A stretch of DNA of 64,000 nt from Paguma larvata (lineage: Eukaryota; Chordata; Mammalia; Carnivora; Viverridae): NCBI GenBank assembly GCA_030068075.1, contig CM057839.1, positions 47,644,960 through 47,708,959 of the forward strand. Reading direction: 5' to 3'. Below, one piece after another: positions 11,312 to 23,045 of the stretch. The notes below the pieces were generated by a model that was not told the DNA's origin, searched no databases, and worked only from the letters and a program-made list of their open reading frames with translations. The first letter of the stretch is position 1; each line of letters opens with the position of its first letter. The translations under genes were made by a program, and so were the position numbers.

Positions 11312-11550
11312 TGGTGCCTGAGTGGCTCAGTCAGGTAAGCATCTGATTCTTGATTTCTGATTAGGTCATGATCTCACAGTCTGTGGGTTTGGGCCTGTAT
11401 CAGGCTGTGTGCTGACAGTGTGGAGCCTGCTTGGGAGTGTGCTGACAGTGTGGAGCCCTTCTCTCTCTGCCCTGAACATTCTGTCTCTCTCTTTCTCTCT
11501 AGATAGATAGATAGATAGATAGAGAGATAGATAGATAGATAACGTTAAAA
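11312..11550 (+). mobile_element. SINEC (felid type) with internal 30-bp duplication
   Basis: The sense SINE begins 'agtggtgcctgagtggctc'. Inside it, 11407-11436 is followed by a second copy of the same block at 11437-11457, sharing ctgacagtgtggagcc, with a period of 30 bp. The CT region runs into a tetranucleotide microsatellite, and the tail ends 'aacgttaaaaaag'. The 63-codon minus frame is repeat-derived. Confidence 0.9.
11501..11541. repeat. (GATA)n microsatellite
   Basis: Tandem agat/gata units, interrupted once by agag at 11521-11526, lie in the tail of the SINE. This is a probable polymorphic tetranucleotide locus. Confidence 0.95.
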
Positions 11551-11559
11551 AAGACAAAA

Positions 11560-14540
11560 GGATTAGCTGAAACTATTTATATGGATGGAAGAACTATCTG
11601 CGGAAATATAAATTATATTTTTACATCTGAGAATTTATTATTGAACATTTTTTTCTTCTACTTAAATTATATTCCTTGGTAGTTTAGAAATCTCAGTTAC
11701 AAATGAAATTAAAAGTGGTATGAAAGGATGTAATCTATATCGAGCTCTTTAATCAACTGAAGCAAATGCATATTTTATATAAATGCACCTTATCAACCAA
11801 CTCTCCATATAAATGAATCTGTGGAAAATTAGTTTTAAATAATTTTATATCATAATATCAAAAATAGGATGGTAAGCATAGTTTACTTTAATCACAACTC
11901 AGAGGAGAATCTTAAGGGAACATAAAAGAATTATGAAATAAATTACCAGGGGTCTTCAGAATTGTAATATGCAATAACTTGTTATAACTTTGTAATGTTT
12001 AATATTAGATATTCTGAGGGGTTTTGTCCATGAAATAAAGCACTTTAGCTTTACTGCAAACTTTTTAAGTATATATACAGATATCAAATGTCATAACTTT
12101 ATCCTATATTTTAATCCCATGTTCTGATGTAAAAAAAAAACTCATAAAATATAATGAAGGAATAGAATTCCAATATTGCAAACGCTACATAAATGGTCTC
12201 TTATATTGACTGGTGGTCCATGCCTTATGAATGTCTTTTCGTGTCAATCTAATCTGTGCTTAACTAAATAGAAATACAATATTAAAGAAAAATTATTTAA
12301 GTATATTCACAATATTAAACAACATTTTCAAAGATTAAATATTTTCAAAGAATAGTAAGGGTAAAGGAAATTAGCATTTAATAATCTACTACTATTAACC
12401 AGGCACTTACTTAAAAGTTAATATATTTTTCACTTGCTTTTTTTGATCAACTAGGTGAATAAATATTGCTATTTCTGTTTTACGTACTCGAAAGCACAGT
12501 CTCTTCTATAAGTAACAACTTGCCCAAAGATATATGGAAGTAGAGAAGTATAACTACAAACATTTATCTGACTAATTCCTCATGTTGTTCCATGCCAACT
12601 ACTTTTGACACATTTAAAACATCCACTTGTTTAGGTTCTCTGAGAAGTTAAAGCAATTAGCCATTTGATGAACAAAAGATACAGTGTTAAAAACAAAATT
12701 TTTAGTTTATATAAATATCATGCCTTTTATGACTTAAACTGCCTACTAATTTCAATGGACTTTTACACATATATGACCAAATCAGCAAAATTTTATTTCA
12801 TTCTAATTTCTTTTTATTTCCTTAATTAAACCAATATGTTCTAGAATAGTTTTGTTTATTTGAATTCTTAGAAAAAATGCTTTGGTTTAGCAAGGCAGTT
12901 TGCCTCAGTTTTCATTATAATATTATTTTCTAGATTGGAATCTTTGAAGTCCTTGCCATGTCAAATATCATATGCCATCTATCAGCATGAGATGTGAAAT
13001 TACAGGATGACATTAAAGTTGTACTATGATGATAGTTTTTTCTGATTAAATGTGCAGCATTTTATTTTCAGAGGGAATTTATTTTCTATTTATTTTAGTA
13101 TTATCTTTTGGAAGGCAATTTATCATGTTTGATCTACATTGTTCATTATTTAAGATTTTTGCTGGTATTGTTTTGACACTTAATGCAAGAATCTTATGAA
13201 ACTGAAAACATTTTTCTGTATATCATATTCTAATTTAATCTCATGTTGTCATATTTCATTTGCATAGAGGAGTTTTCACTAGTGGCTTTAAATATAATGG
13301 AGTTGAAAATGAAAACACTTTAAAATAGGTTTATCTTTTATTATTATACCAATCTTATCTTTTTGAGTATTGAAATCATACATATCCAGACTCTAGTTAA
13401 ATGTATTTCTAATATATCAAACTCAGGGTATATGCATTTTAAGACATAAAATACAAGAGTTGTGTTGTTACATTAAAAGAAGTTTGGTTTAAAAGAAAAT
13501 ACATTTCCATCATCAGGGACCTAGTTACCTATTTATGAATTAAGATGAAAGTTACAGAACCAAGACAGGTACACTGTTGTTAAATAAAGCCTTAATTTTT
13601 AAAATCTAGTACAAAGTAGGAGAATTGGGATTCACTGTATATAGGAAAACTATCCCTCCTGCCTTCATAATTTAGATTTCTGAGACTTTCTAATCAGTGA
13701 ATTTGATGCATGCTGTATTGAGTTGAGAAGTTCAAGAAGCAGCAAATTTCTAACGTATCCCCCATGTCATTTTTTCTGTCTGTACAGATTTTAAGTATTA
13801 TATTTTAATAATTTTGGCAAATGTGTACAATTTTATAACCCACAATTCTATAAAAATACATAATATTCATTAGAGAGTCAATTCTCTCCCAAATCCTGAT
13901 AAACCATAACAACATAGCCTTAATTAGACCTTCATATACTGGAAATACAATTAGAAAGGCTGCCGGAAGATATAACAAAGTTATATAACATTAACTCTGT
14001 AAAACATTATTTTTCTTGGTTTATGCATTGTCTATGGTTTAAGGAACGATGTAACACCTCAAAATGTAACTCTCTGTAAAATTTGTTTTAGTTTAATTAT
14101 GTTCTGATTAATGTAAAGTAGATGCCAACATTTCTTTAAATATATGATTGGATGTTTGTGCAGATACATCATTCAAAATTCAGAATCATTTTCTCTGATA
14201 TAGCCTAGGTTATCTTTCCAGCTGGTGTTGGTGAAGGGTATTGATTTTTTTGTTTACCTTACAAATGACTATTTTATTAAGTATTTTATTCTTTTTTTTT
14301 TCCTGGATGGTCCTGTTTTAAGCAAATAATACTTAAAATACACATAAACCCCAAAATTTATATACAAAGTTAAAAAGTCTCATTTCTAGTCAGTTACTAA
14401 GTTACCTCCTCTCTCTCTGAAAAACCATTTATTCTCAATGAATTTGGTGAGTTCCACGGAGTTTAAGAGAATGGTGGTATTTTTAGTTCAACAATAGTGC
14501 ACTTGAGAAACAATAGAGTGTATTAACATTTGATCTTTAA
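11560..14540. other. No gene recognised; AT-rich unique sequence with one MIR-like copy
   Basis: Three kilobases contain no long frame and no recognised repeat except the MIR-like segment at 12370-12595. Composition is uniformly AT-rich. Confidence 0.5.
12370..12595 (+). repeat. Probable MIR-family SINE remnant
   Basis: Ordered similarity to MIR is visible: 'aaccaggcacttact', 'ggtgaataaatattgctatt', 'aacttgcccaaagatatat', then 'tctgactaattcc'. These correspond to the accession-rich 3' half of MIR ('caggcact', 'acttgcccaaggtcac', 'tctgactcc'). It is strongly diverged. Confidence 0.55.
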
Positions 14541-14796
14541 CATTTATGCCACTAATTAAATTTTTTTAATGTTTATTTATTTTTGAGACAGAGAGAGACA
14601 GAGCATGAGTGGGGGAGGGGCAGAGAGAGAGGGAGACACAGAATCCGAAGCAGGCTCCAGACCTCGGAGCTCCGAGCTGTCAGCACAGAGCCCAACGTGG
14701 GGCTCGAACTCACGGACCGCGAGATCATGACCTGAGCGGAAGTCGGACACTCAACCGACTGAGCCACCCAGGCGCCCCCATTTATGTCACTAATTA
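14541..14796 (-). mobile_element. SINEC_Fc-like SINE, near-intact, with 18-bp target duplication
   Basis: This is one of the best-preserved copies. The element (about 14559-14778) runs from a T-rich tail through 'gtttatttatttttgagaca' to 'gagccacccaggcgcccc'. It still contains CpG-bearing blocks such as 'ctcacggaccgcgagatc', suggesting a relatively recent insertion. The flanks catttatgccactaatta (14541-14558) and catttatgtcactaatta (14779-14796) are an 18-bp target duplication with one mismatch. Confidence 0.97.
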
Positions 14797-16237
14797 ATGT
14801 AGACCATACTTCTATCCTCAACATTCTTCCTGTATCAAACATTGGATCTTTCTTTAATAGTTAATGCAGATAGTTACAAATAAAATAATTTACATATCAC
14901 TATAGAACTAAAACTTCTGTCTGGGTAGTAAGACCACCTTATCAAAATACAGTATAAGACTGAGAGCAATACTACATTCTTTCATCCTTATAAAACTTGT
15001 AGCTAGTAATCTTTAAATACGTACAAAATAATTATGAAAATACTACCATTAGCTACTTCTGGTTTAATCAGGCTTCTATGTTATATTTAATAATGATTTA
15101 TTATGAAACCTAATAGTTAAACTTACTATTAATACATCATTTTTTTCTTTAGCCAAATACATATTTATTGTTTCTTTGATTTATTTCTAGAAAACTGCAT
15201 TTCTTATTTGTCAACCAAAACATAAATATCCTAATTTACATGACTCCCCACTTTCCTTTCTTTGTCTTAGATTTTAGACGCCAGGCTTTGAGCAACAGAG
15301 AGCAAGAGACAAAGCTACAAATCAAACTAGATATGGTAGGGCAGTGTTTTTCTGAGAAGGTCAGAGTACCAAGTATGCTGCCACAGAATAAAAGAGCTGT
15401 CTGATGGGAGAAGTAGGGAGTTGTTGGTAATGTCTTCTCTCTTTGGGGCATTACCTGCTGATACTTCAATTTAGTATCCGTCAACATTCTTTACTGATTT
15501 AAAGCATACGAGTGGAGGATTGTACTAGATTTATTCATTTTTCTTCATTCTTTCATCTCTCAAGTTTTCAATTATCTATGATGCACTGGTTGTATTCTAA
15601 TGACTGAGCTTATCTCTGTTATCTGTCTTTGAGAAGCTTGCAACATAGAATTGTGGGAACATTGTCAGCAAATGCAGTGTGTGTTACATTTGAAACATAG
15701 AAACATGCAACAGAGCAGAGCATGGAGAACTCAGTCAGACTGTACCAGGCGATCTGTAGAAAAAGAAATACTGGTTAAATACTAAAGAATGACTAAGAAT
15801 TCATCAGAGGAAGAAAAGGAAGAAGGACAATAATATCTCTGTTTCTGTACTTTTTAAAAATGTGACGGAACTCCAGTTCTTTAAATTCTTTATCTTGGAA
15901 AGCTAATTTAATTAAATAAAGGACATGGTAAAATAAGATAAATCATCTCTCTTAACCGAGTTTCGCTGAATATCCATGTCTGATTCTTTTGGGAATAAAA
16001 GATACCACATGATCATCCCGGTTTTTATGAGCCCTTGTCAGATAAATCTTTATTCTGATGAAGTGTTAGAGAATATCCTTTCATTTTTCTCTTTCCCTGG
16101 GTCCCTGAATGTAAAGCACATTAAGGGCTCAACTGATAAAACAGAAATACAGATGAACATTTTCAAGTTATCACCTGCAAATGTTTTCTTTGAAACCTCC
16201 GTGGAATTTAGCAACTGTGATTATATTCATGTACTGC
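14797..16237. other. No gene recognised
   Basis: The stretch holds unassigned sequence. A minus-strand 83-codon frame at 15236-15487 and the start of a 173-codon plus-strand frame at 15976 have no recognisable domain. The latter runs through the U6 fragment and is therefore unlikely to be a real gene. Confidence 0.45.
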
Positions 16238-16252
16238 AAAAAATCTCTTATT

Positions 16253-16282
16253 GTGCTCGCTTCGGCAGCACATATCCTAAAA
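16253..16282 (+). pseudogene. 3'-truncated U6 snRNA retro-fragment
   Basis: The 30 nt from gtgctcgcttcggcagcaca onward match the 5' end of U6 snRNA (nucleotides 1-30) with one difference (A to C at 16276). Homology stops after 'ctaaaa', so the remaining three quarters of U6 is missing and there is no poly(A) tail. Flanking 13-mers aaaaaatctctta (16238-16250) and aaaaaatttctta (16279-16291) differ at one base and look like a target-site duplication. The second overlaps the last A residues of the U6 match. This fits a tailless snRNA retrocopy mobilised by L1. It lacks the U6 catalytic core and an upstream snRNA promoter that I can see, so it is not functional. Confidence 0.85.
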
Positions 16283-16479
16283 AATTTCTTACAGTCTTCT
16301 ATTTTGATAAATATTCTTGTTTGTGTCATTTACATTTTCCTTCTCCTGTTTTCCAACTTTTCTCATCAACATGGACGTTCCATACATTCAGTTGTTTCTT
16401 TGTACTCACATACTTGCACTTCATCGCGTATTATAATTCATTCATTCACAGTTTCACTTATCGTATTACTTTTTACTAT

Positions 16480-16600
16480 TTTCCCATTTTTATATAATTT
16501 CAAACCTCTAGAACAGTTATAAGAATGATACAAAGAACATTCACGACCCATTTATCCCGGATACTCTAGTAGTTAGCATCTTATCCTCCCTCTGTTTTCC
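16480..16600 (-). mobile_element. Possible old L1M 3' UTR scrap
   Basis: 'acagttataagaatgata', 'acccatttatcccgg' and 'agttagcatcttatcc' resemble the stretch preceding the 4420-5010 type of L1M 3' UTR. The match is weak and the boundaries are uncertain. Confidence 0.3.
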
Positions 16601-17764
16601 CATCTCTTCCTCTGCCTCCTCTCTGTTTCTCCTTCTTCCCTTCACCAAATGGGCATGGAAAGGGTTGTGGATGTGGAATACAGATTTTCATTCTGATGTT
16701 TTATTATGCCTATGTGCTGAATGCAGTGCTTCCTCTAAAAACCAGGGAACTGTCTAATTTTATTATGGTCCAAAAACTCTCCACCAGAAAGCCAACATCC
16801 CAAATCTCATTTAAATTACCCCAGCTGCCCCAACAAAGACTGTTTTCCCCTCTGTGCCAGGGCTGTATTTGGAAGGAACAATATATTTAGTTGCCATATC
16901 TCAAAAATCTACATATTTCTGGACTATTTCACTCTTGTCTTTCCCTGTCTCGTATGTCTTTGACAGTCTTACACGACATAGGCTTACCACTCTGTAGATC
17001 AATCCTCTGTGCATTCCTGGTCAGTGTTTTTTCATGACCAGACTTTGGCAATGTGCTCTTGGAGGGAAGACTGCAGAATGAGTTCTTAGCTGCGTTCACA
17101 GCATCACATCACATGCATTCTGCAGACTGTTCTCACCCCTGGTGATGTTAGCCTTAATTAGGTTTTATTTGTTAGACTTCTCCATGTAAAGTCATCTTCC
17201 CTCCCTCTATGTGTCATGTATTTTGATGAAGATATTCTGATAGTACTACTACTCTATGCTGAACATTTTCTATGCTCTTGAAAAGTATCATTGGAAAATA
17301 AGAGTGCTGTCAAAAACTGACCTCAGTGCCTCTGGTCCAAAATATATCACGAAACAGAGCTCAGGATACAGAGGAGCAATGGCTTAATTGTTTTGCTGGG
17401 CAAAGGAAGCTACAGCAAGCTATTGCCATCAAAAACTGCAAGCCCTCCAGGAGGAAGGGCTGGAGGGTTTTATGGAGAAATACAGGATCTAGCTGGTTTC
17501 AACAGAAACTGTATGTGTGCTTCCAGGCTCATTTGTCCTTGTCTTTGGGGTGGTACCAGGTACCTGAAACAAGACGCTAAGAAGAGAGGAGGGGAAGTTT
17601 GTGGAAGAGAGGAAAAAGGTTACTTAGTTTAAAATGAGCTTTGGAAGCAATAGTGCAGTCATTTTCATTTTTCAACTTTAATGTTGGTTTGTTTGTTTGC
17701 TTTAAAGACAAACTTTATCTGTCATTTGTACCTAGGTCTGACAACCCTCTTCCCCCACTTTCTT
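16601..17764. other. Unassigned sequence with a GC-richer patch
   Basis: There is no recognised gene. The part from about 17310 to 17630 has higher GC than its surroundings and two overlapping frames of about 80 codons (17326-17580 and 17393-17632). The translations show no domain. It could be an old LTR or an unrecognised repeat. Confidence 0.4.
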
Positions 17765-17765
17765 T

Positions 17766-17970
17766 TAACATTTTATTAATTTTTGGAGAGACAGAGACAG
17801 AGAGCAAGCACAGTAGGGTCAGAGAGAGAGGGAGACACAGAATCCAAAGCAGGCTCCAGGTTCTGAGCTGTCAGCACAGAGCTCAACACAGGGCTGGAAC
17901 CCATGAACCATGAGATCATGACCTGAGCCAAAGTCGGACACTTAACTGATTGAGCCACTCTGGTACCACC
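17766..17970 (-). mobile_element. SINEC (felid type), minus strand
   Basis: The tail side reads 'aacattttattaatttttgg'. The head end has decayed to 'gagccactctggtaccacc' at 17952-17970. It is full length but diverged. Confidence 0.92.
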
Positions 17971-20112
17971 AAATTTAATGCTTTTAAGCAGTTTCAATTT
18001 ATTCTAAAAAAAAAATCCTGTTTACATAAAAGTTATATTATAGTTAAGGAAGAGAAAGCCTTCAGTTAAATAAGTAAATTATGCAATATGTTAGGTCTTT
18101 GTAAGATATTTAAAAAAAAAGGCCAAAATAAGCAGAATTTGTAGGCTTATGGCAGAGTTCCAAAGCTGAGTTGATTTTGTTTATTAAAGTAGCTTTATTT
18201 AGATATAATTCATATACCATGAAGTTAATTTCTTTAGAGTATGAGATTTATTGGATTTTAGTATAATCAGAGTTGTACAAACATTAGCACACTCTGTTTT
18301 AGAACATTCTCATCGGCCCAAAAGAAACTCCGTGCACATTAGCAGTCGCTCCTCATTTTCCTCTAATTTCCCCCTGACCCTATGCAATCAATTATCTATT
18401 TTCTCTCTTCATTTTCTATTTGAACGTTCCTTATAAATTTTACAATTTATGCTCTTTTGTGACTGGTATCGTGTTTTCAGGTTCATTTATGTCGTAGCAT
18501 CTATCAGGAGTCCATTCATATTCATTAACATATAATAATCTATTAAGTGGATACATTGCATTTGATTTATTAATTCACCAGATTATGGACATGTGTTTCT
18601 AGTTTTGGGTTCTTATGCATATTTCTACTTTAACTCTTTACATAAGTTTTTGTGTGGGCATATGTTTTTATCTCTCTTGGATATATGCATAGGAGTGAAA
18701 TTTCTGGGTCATATGAAGCTCTATGTTAAATTTTTTGAGGGACTATCAAATATTTTTTCAAAACAGCTGTACCATTTTATATTTACCACATACAATCTCT
18801 AATGGTCTGTTTGTGCCCATCCTCACCAATCCTTATTACCATCTATTATTTTTTCATTATACATATCCAATGTGTCTGAAGTGGTAGCTCTTTGTGATTT
18901 TGAGTTGCATCTTCCTAATGGTTGATGATGTTACACATTGATTTTAGGTGCTTATTGTCAATTTCCATATTTCCTGTGGGGAATCTCACTTCAGAAAGTT
19001 TTTACATTTTTCTAAAATAAGAAATCCTTTTGTCATAGAATTCTAATTGATCTTTTCATGTTCCAGATGCAATTTCTTTAAATATGATTTGCAAATATTT
19101 TCTTCCATTCTGTGGGTTGCCTTTTCACTTTTGATGTTATCTTTTAAAACAAAACATTGTTAAATTTTCATGAAGTCCCATTTATCTACTTTTATCTTTT
19201 GTCGCTTTTGTTTTTGTGTCCTATCTAAGAAGTCTCTTTGCCTAAAATATAGTTCACTAGTTTTATTCCTGTTTTTAATCTAAGAGTTAGATATGCTTAG
19301 CTTTTATATTTAAGTTCATGATTTATCTTATTGTTTTGTGTATGGTGAGGAAGGAATCCAACTTTATTCTTTGCATATGGATATCAGTTGCCCCAGACTA
19401 TTTGTTGAAAAGACTGTTCATTAAAGATTGAATTATCTTGACTTGTGTAAAATATTGACCATAATACAGGGGTTTATTTGTGGACTCTTAAAAAATAAAA
19501 AAGACTCTGCAAAAGCCAGCTGAGCTGTTATGAATTTGTAGATAAACTTATGGATTATTGTCTCCTAGTAGTATTAAGCACTCTAATCCATAAGCATATG
19601 CTTATTTTTATCATGAAAGGTTGTTGTATTTTGTTCAAATGATCCTGTGGTCTTTGTTAAATATAAATATGTGTTTTTACTTATTAAATTGCTGACTTTT
19701 GGATGTTAAAACAACATAGAATTCTGGAATAAATCCCAATTAGTCATGGTCTATACTCCTTTTTATGCACTGTTGGATTTAGTATAGTAATATTTTGGGA
19801 GGACTTTTTGGCCTATAACATACATTGTCTGTTACTTATCTTGTGTTATCTTTGGTTCTGGCATCAGAATAATTCTGGTTTCCTAGAATAATTGTATTTT
19901 TTTCTCTTTCACATTTTGAAAAGTTTATGAAGAATTGCAAGTAATCTTCTCAAATACTTGTTAAATATTCGGTAATATTTAGCAGTGAAGCCATCTAGGT
20001 CTAAGTTTTTCTTTGTGGGATAATACTAATTCAATCTTTTATTTGTTATGGTTTTATTCCTATTCTCTATATTTTTCTTGACTCAGTTTTAATAGTTTGT
20101 ATATTTTTATTT

Positions 20113-20210
20113 TTTATTTAATTTTTTACTGTTTATTTATTTTTGAGAGACAGAGAAAGAGACAGAATGCAAGCAGAGGAGAGGCAGAAGAGAGAGGGAG
20201 ACACAGAATG
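20113..20210 (-). mobile_element. SINEC tail-half fragment, minus strand
   Basis: 'actgtttatttatttttgag' through 'gggagacacagaatg' is the tail-side half of a minus-strand felid SINE. The tRNA-like head is absent, so this is a 5'-truncated copy or was later deleted. Confidence 0.85.
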
Positions 20211-21592
20211 AAGTGTGTCTTGTGAATGTAACATGTAGTTGGTTTTATATTTTCATTCAGTTTGATCTTACAACTCTGCTTTTACATTGGATGATTTAAT
20301 CCATTTGTAATTAGTATAATTATTGATATATTATTATTCATATCTACTATTTTGATTTCTAAATTTCTCATGATTTTTTGTTCCTCTATACACCCCCATT
20401 TATTTGCATTAAATAGATACTTTCTAGTTTAATGGTATAATTCCTTTAATGACTTCTTCACTATATATTTTTGAATTATGTTCTTAATGGTAATATTCTA
20501 AGGTTTATAAGATACATCCAACCTTTTAATAATTTCCATTAGACGTATACTAATCTAATTTCAGTGAGATATAGAAATTTACTCTTACATACCACTCTTC
20601 TCTCATCTGTCTTATTATGCTATTATTTTATACAATATAACATCTATATATGTGAAAAAAAACAATAATATATTATTATTATTACTATACATAATTTTAT
20701 ATGATTCTTGGTTGACAGACTTTTTGTTTTGTTTTCTCCTTTCTTTCAATGCTTTGAATGCCTTGGTCTCAATGCCTTCTGGCCTCCATTTCTTCTTCTG
20801 ATGAGAAGTAAGTTGTTATTTTTATTGGCATTTGTGAGGAGTTATTTTTCTCTTGCTTTTTTCAATTTTGTCTTTCAACATTTTTACTAAGACTCATTTA
20901 GATATGAATCTCTTTGATTTATCTTTTTGGAGTTGAGATTCCTTAATGTGTGGATGAATGTTTTTCATATAATTTCGGGAGTTTTTGTTATTATTTTTTC
21001 TAATTTTTTTTAGGCTCTACTCTTTTTGCTCTGATTTTATTATGTTGATGTCCCAGTTGGTTTCTCATATTACTCTGAAGCTTTTTTTTTCATTTGTGTT
21101 TATTCTTTTGCTCTCTGTTATGCATATTAAAAATCTTGATCGATCTATCTTCAAATCTGTGGATTGCTTCCTCTTTTAGAACAGAACAACTCTTTATTAC
21201 TTCTGGTGAATTTATCATTGTGGTTATTGTGCTTTTCATTTTCAGAATTTTTATTTGCTTCATTTTTTTAGTTTTCTATTTTTTAATCAATATTCTTTAC
21301 TTGATAATACATTGTCATACCATCCTATACTTGTCTAAGTATGGTTTCTTTTAGTTCTTTGAATTTATTTAAAATAAATAATGTCCTATATGTTAAATCT
21401 AACAAGTGGCCTCTCTCAAACATACTTTTGTTGCATACCTTTGTCCTTGTTTATGGATTACACTCTTCTGTTTATATTGAATTTCTCTTTTATGTTGAAA
21501 ATGGACATTTTAGATAATGTATAATTATGTATACTGACTCACCAACACTAGGGCTTTTTGTTGTTGTTTGTTTGCTTATTTGCTTATTGCTT

Positions 21593-21836
21593 TGGTTGAA
21601 CTTTTTTTTTTAATTTTTTTTAAACATTTTTATTTATTTTTGAGAGACAGAGAGAGACAGAGCATGAGCGGGGAGGGACAGAGAGAGGGAGATACAGAAT
21701 CCGAAGCAGGCTCCAGGCTCTGAGCTGCCAACACAGAGCCCAACGTGGGGCTCGAACCTGTGAACCGCAAGATCATGACCTGAGCCGAAGTTGGATGCTC
21801 AACCGACTGAGCCACCCAGGCGTCCCTGGCTGAACT
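21593..21836 (-). mobile_element. SINEC (felid type), minus strand, inside ancient L1
   Basis: The full-length element (about 21602-21826) has a long T-rich tail and the head end 'gagccacccaggcgtccc'. The flanks tggttgaac (about 21593-21601) and tggctgaac (21827-21835) are a target duplication with one mismatch. It interrupts the antisense L1. Confidence 0.95.
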
Positions 21837-23045
21837 ATTTTAATGATGCTTATTACTTCCAAAGTGTGTAGTCTCCAATATTGCTTCTCAACTGCACAGC
21901 TACCCTAGGATGACTGTGGTTTTTCTAAGGTTCTCTTTGACTGTCTTTTTCCCTGACCTTTCTGTTGAGTTTTATGCTTTTGTTGCAATCAGATCCTGTT
22001 GTTTGCCTCTACTAATTGCTGGTTGTCTCTCTATTTTTTTGTTGTTGTTTATTTTTTGACAATGCCTTAGACAATAAATTGCTTTACAGTGTATTATATT
22101 TTACATAATTACACATAATACATATTATATGTTATATACTTATCATATATTTATTGATACAACTAAATAAAGACTTCATCACAGGGGTAGTATTTGAGGC
22201 CAATCTTTGTGGTTTGCTCCAGTCATCGAAATAATCTTCTGGTAGTTTCTCTCCCTAGTTACTTTTGTTAAATTTCTGGATTATCTATGGTTTGAATCGT
22301 TGGTCTCATGTTGGTCTCCTCTTAGATGCTTATCACCAACATAGCTGTTGTTTACAATACTCTTGGGCTTGAACTTCCCCAATTCTGTTCCTAAAGAAAT
22401 TGGTTTCCAAGGAGATGGTTATAGAAATCTCAGTTCTTGTGGCCTGCCTTGCTGCATGGATAAAACTTCTTAGTAGTCTCCAGACTCAGGCAGGGACAGT
22501 AAGTTCTTCTCTCGGAGTGGTGCCCTTACAGTTGGGGTCCTTTAGAAGGTGAGAGTGTCTGAGTTTCTTGGCTTGTTCCATCCAGCATGGAAACTCTATT
22601 TTATCAGTCAGTGGAAGCAAAATGATAGGGATCAGTATTTTCAGTCTGTCATCCCTGAGGAAGAACTTCTCTTCTATACTGGTTGGAGAAAGGGATTCCC
22701 ATATCTTCAGTCTCTTTCCTAGAATAGAGCTGACTGCTGACTGGGGAGGAAGCCCTGGGTTCTTGTGTTTTGTGAGTATCCATCATGGAAATTTGTCCGA
22801 TGTGGAAGAAATGAATCTTTACCTAAATGGCATAGACTTTTAATGTTTTTACCAAGATGTAGTAGATTTTCTTTAATAAATATTACTCCACTTATGGTAT
22901 TCATTTAGGCATATAACCCTTAGGGGAATTTCCAGAGACTTTAAATGTTGTCTTCTGAAATATTTTTTTAAATAAATTTTGGCTGTTTTCCTTGGGAGAG
23001 GATCTATGGACCTGCTCACACTATCGTTCTGAAAATGTCATATAA

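Larger units (their letters stand above)
18178..23045 (-). mobile_element. Near full-length ancient L1, antisense
   Basis: Collinear antisense L1 blocks run left to right from 3' to 5'. The 3' UTR is at 18190-18480. The ORF2 C-terminus follows at 18540-19000 ('aagtttttgtgtgggcatat', 'ggagtgaaatttctgggtca'). Mid ORF2 is at 19080-19500 ('ttctgtgggttgccttttca', 'tttgttgaaaagactg'). Reverse-transcriptase sequence is at 19700-20100 ('gtgaagccatctaggtc'). ORF1-side sequence is at 20220-21400. The 5' region ends near 23040 ('ggatctatggacctgctcac'). It is cut by SINEs at 20113-20210 and 21602-21826. Stops and deletions are frequent, with no surviving long frame. The 5' assignment beyond 22100 is the least certain part. 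Confidence 0.7.

Noticed and set aside
15976..16497. 173-codon plus-strand open frame
   Set aside because: It reads straight through the U6 retro-fragment and AT-rich flanks, and has no domain, so it is a chance frame.
17310..17632. Possible exon in a GC-richer patch with two overlapping frames
   Set aside because: No splice signals, conserved motif or family resemblance could be seen. It is kept only as an unassigned patch.
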